Source: JAGLYP01 sp034659435 (GTDB lineage Bacteria; Patescibacteriota; Patescibacteriia; Patescibacteriales; UBA12075). From it: a stretch of 13,513 nt of DNA. Under the pieces are notes generated by a model that made no database searches, was not told the DNA's origin, and saw nothing but the letters and a program-made list of their open reading frames with translations. Made by a program: the position numbers and the translations under genes. Numbering within the stretch: the stretch's first letter is position 1; every line of letters starts with the position of its first letter. Below, in pieces: positions 13,268-13,513 of the stretch. The stretch spans positions 1 through 13,513 of the forward strand of contig JAYEHJ010000059.1 of the NCBI GenBank assembly GCA_034659435.1, given 5' to 3'.

Positions 13268-13513
13268 GTAATTAGCAGGCAATCAAAATGATAACCAGTG
13301 AGCGAAATATGTATTTAAAATAAATTACATTTACAAAAATGCCAAATCCAAATTGACAAAATAAATATTTTGCAGGCAACGTTTTTGGCTATGAAAAAAG
13401 CAATCGGCGCGCTTTAGAAGTATTTAAAGCAACAAAGATTGAATTCGGCAACAGTCCCTGTATTTATCGCGTAAGCGCGCGGAAATTATCAGGGAAGCGG
13501 TAAGAATGTTAAA
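13268..13513. other. Right-edge region without a resolved gene
   Basis: About 245 bp with no complete gene. GCAGGCAA occurs twice (13275-13282 and 13372-13379). A hairpin spans 13456-13494 (CCCTG with CAGGG, inner CGCG with CGCG). Three short frames compete at the edge: plus 13443-13513 reads SRKRAEIIREAVRML near its end, which looks like a real helix but lacks an upstream ATG, GTG or TTG (an ATG is at 13506); plus 13357-13500 is open for 48 codons without a start; minus 13513-13424 is open for 29 codons to a TAA. I cannot choose without the flanking sequence. Confidence 0.35.

Noticed and set aside
1..13513. CRISPR array, insertion sequence or prophage
   Set aside because: There are no regularly spaced repeats, transposase or phage genes; the inverted repeats found have no coding content or visible target duplications.

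Overview
This AT-rich window looks like chromosome of a small-genome bacterium, most likely a member of the Patescibacteria (CPR, Parcubacteria-like). The evidence is a short two-helix T4SS-pilin protein of a type typical of that group, Ig-tailed and Cys-rich envelope proteins, tight gene packing, and mostly absent Shine-Dalgarno (SD) sequences. The standard genetic code fits every gene (TGA is a stop), which argues against Gracilibacteria and Absconditabacteria. The lineage is inferred; there is no rRNA or marker tree here.

Layout, left to right: the start of khpA (KH-domain RNA-binding protein, minus strand, cut by the window edge); a Wzx/MATE-type flippase (minus); then a divergent plus-strand block of a VirB2-like pilin, a membrane-anchored clan GH-A glycosidase and a ROK sugar kinase. 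Next comes a 356-bp gene-free stretch. It appears to encode a structured RNA whose two hairpin loops both display a near-perfect complement of the 16S rRNA 3' tail, followed by its own terminator. The rest is mainly minus strand: a Cys-rich thioredoxin/DsbA-like lipoprotein, an EamA transporter, a GH1 beta-glucosidase, a HigBA-type toxin-antitoxin pair with a promoter-embedded operator, a class A penicillin-binding protein with an Ig-like tail, and a GalT-like uridylyltransferase upstream of it in one operon.

Functionally the genes fall into sugar scavenging (two glycosidases, ROK kinase, GalT), envelope building (flippase, PBP1A, thiol lipoprotein, pilin) and a small stress module (higBA). 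Several promoters share an extended -10, TGCTATAAT or close to it. higB is probably transcribed as a leaderless mRNA. Two intergenic gaps (3479-3586 and 6948-7063) are filled by long AT-rich inverted repeats.

The most interesting item is the double-SD-loop RNA at about 4503-4706. In a region where genes mostly lack SDs, two exact anti-anti-SD sequences are each presented in the loop of a hairpin. I do not recognise a described family for it.
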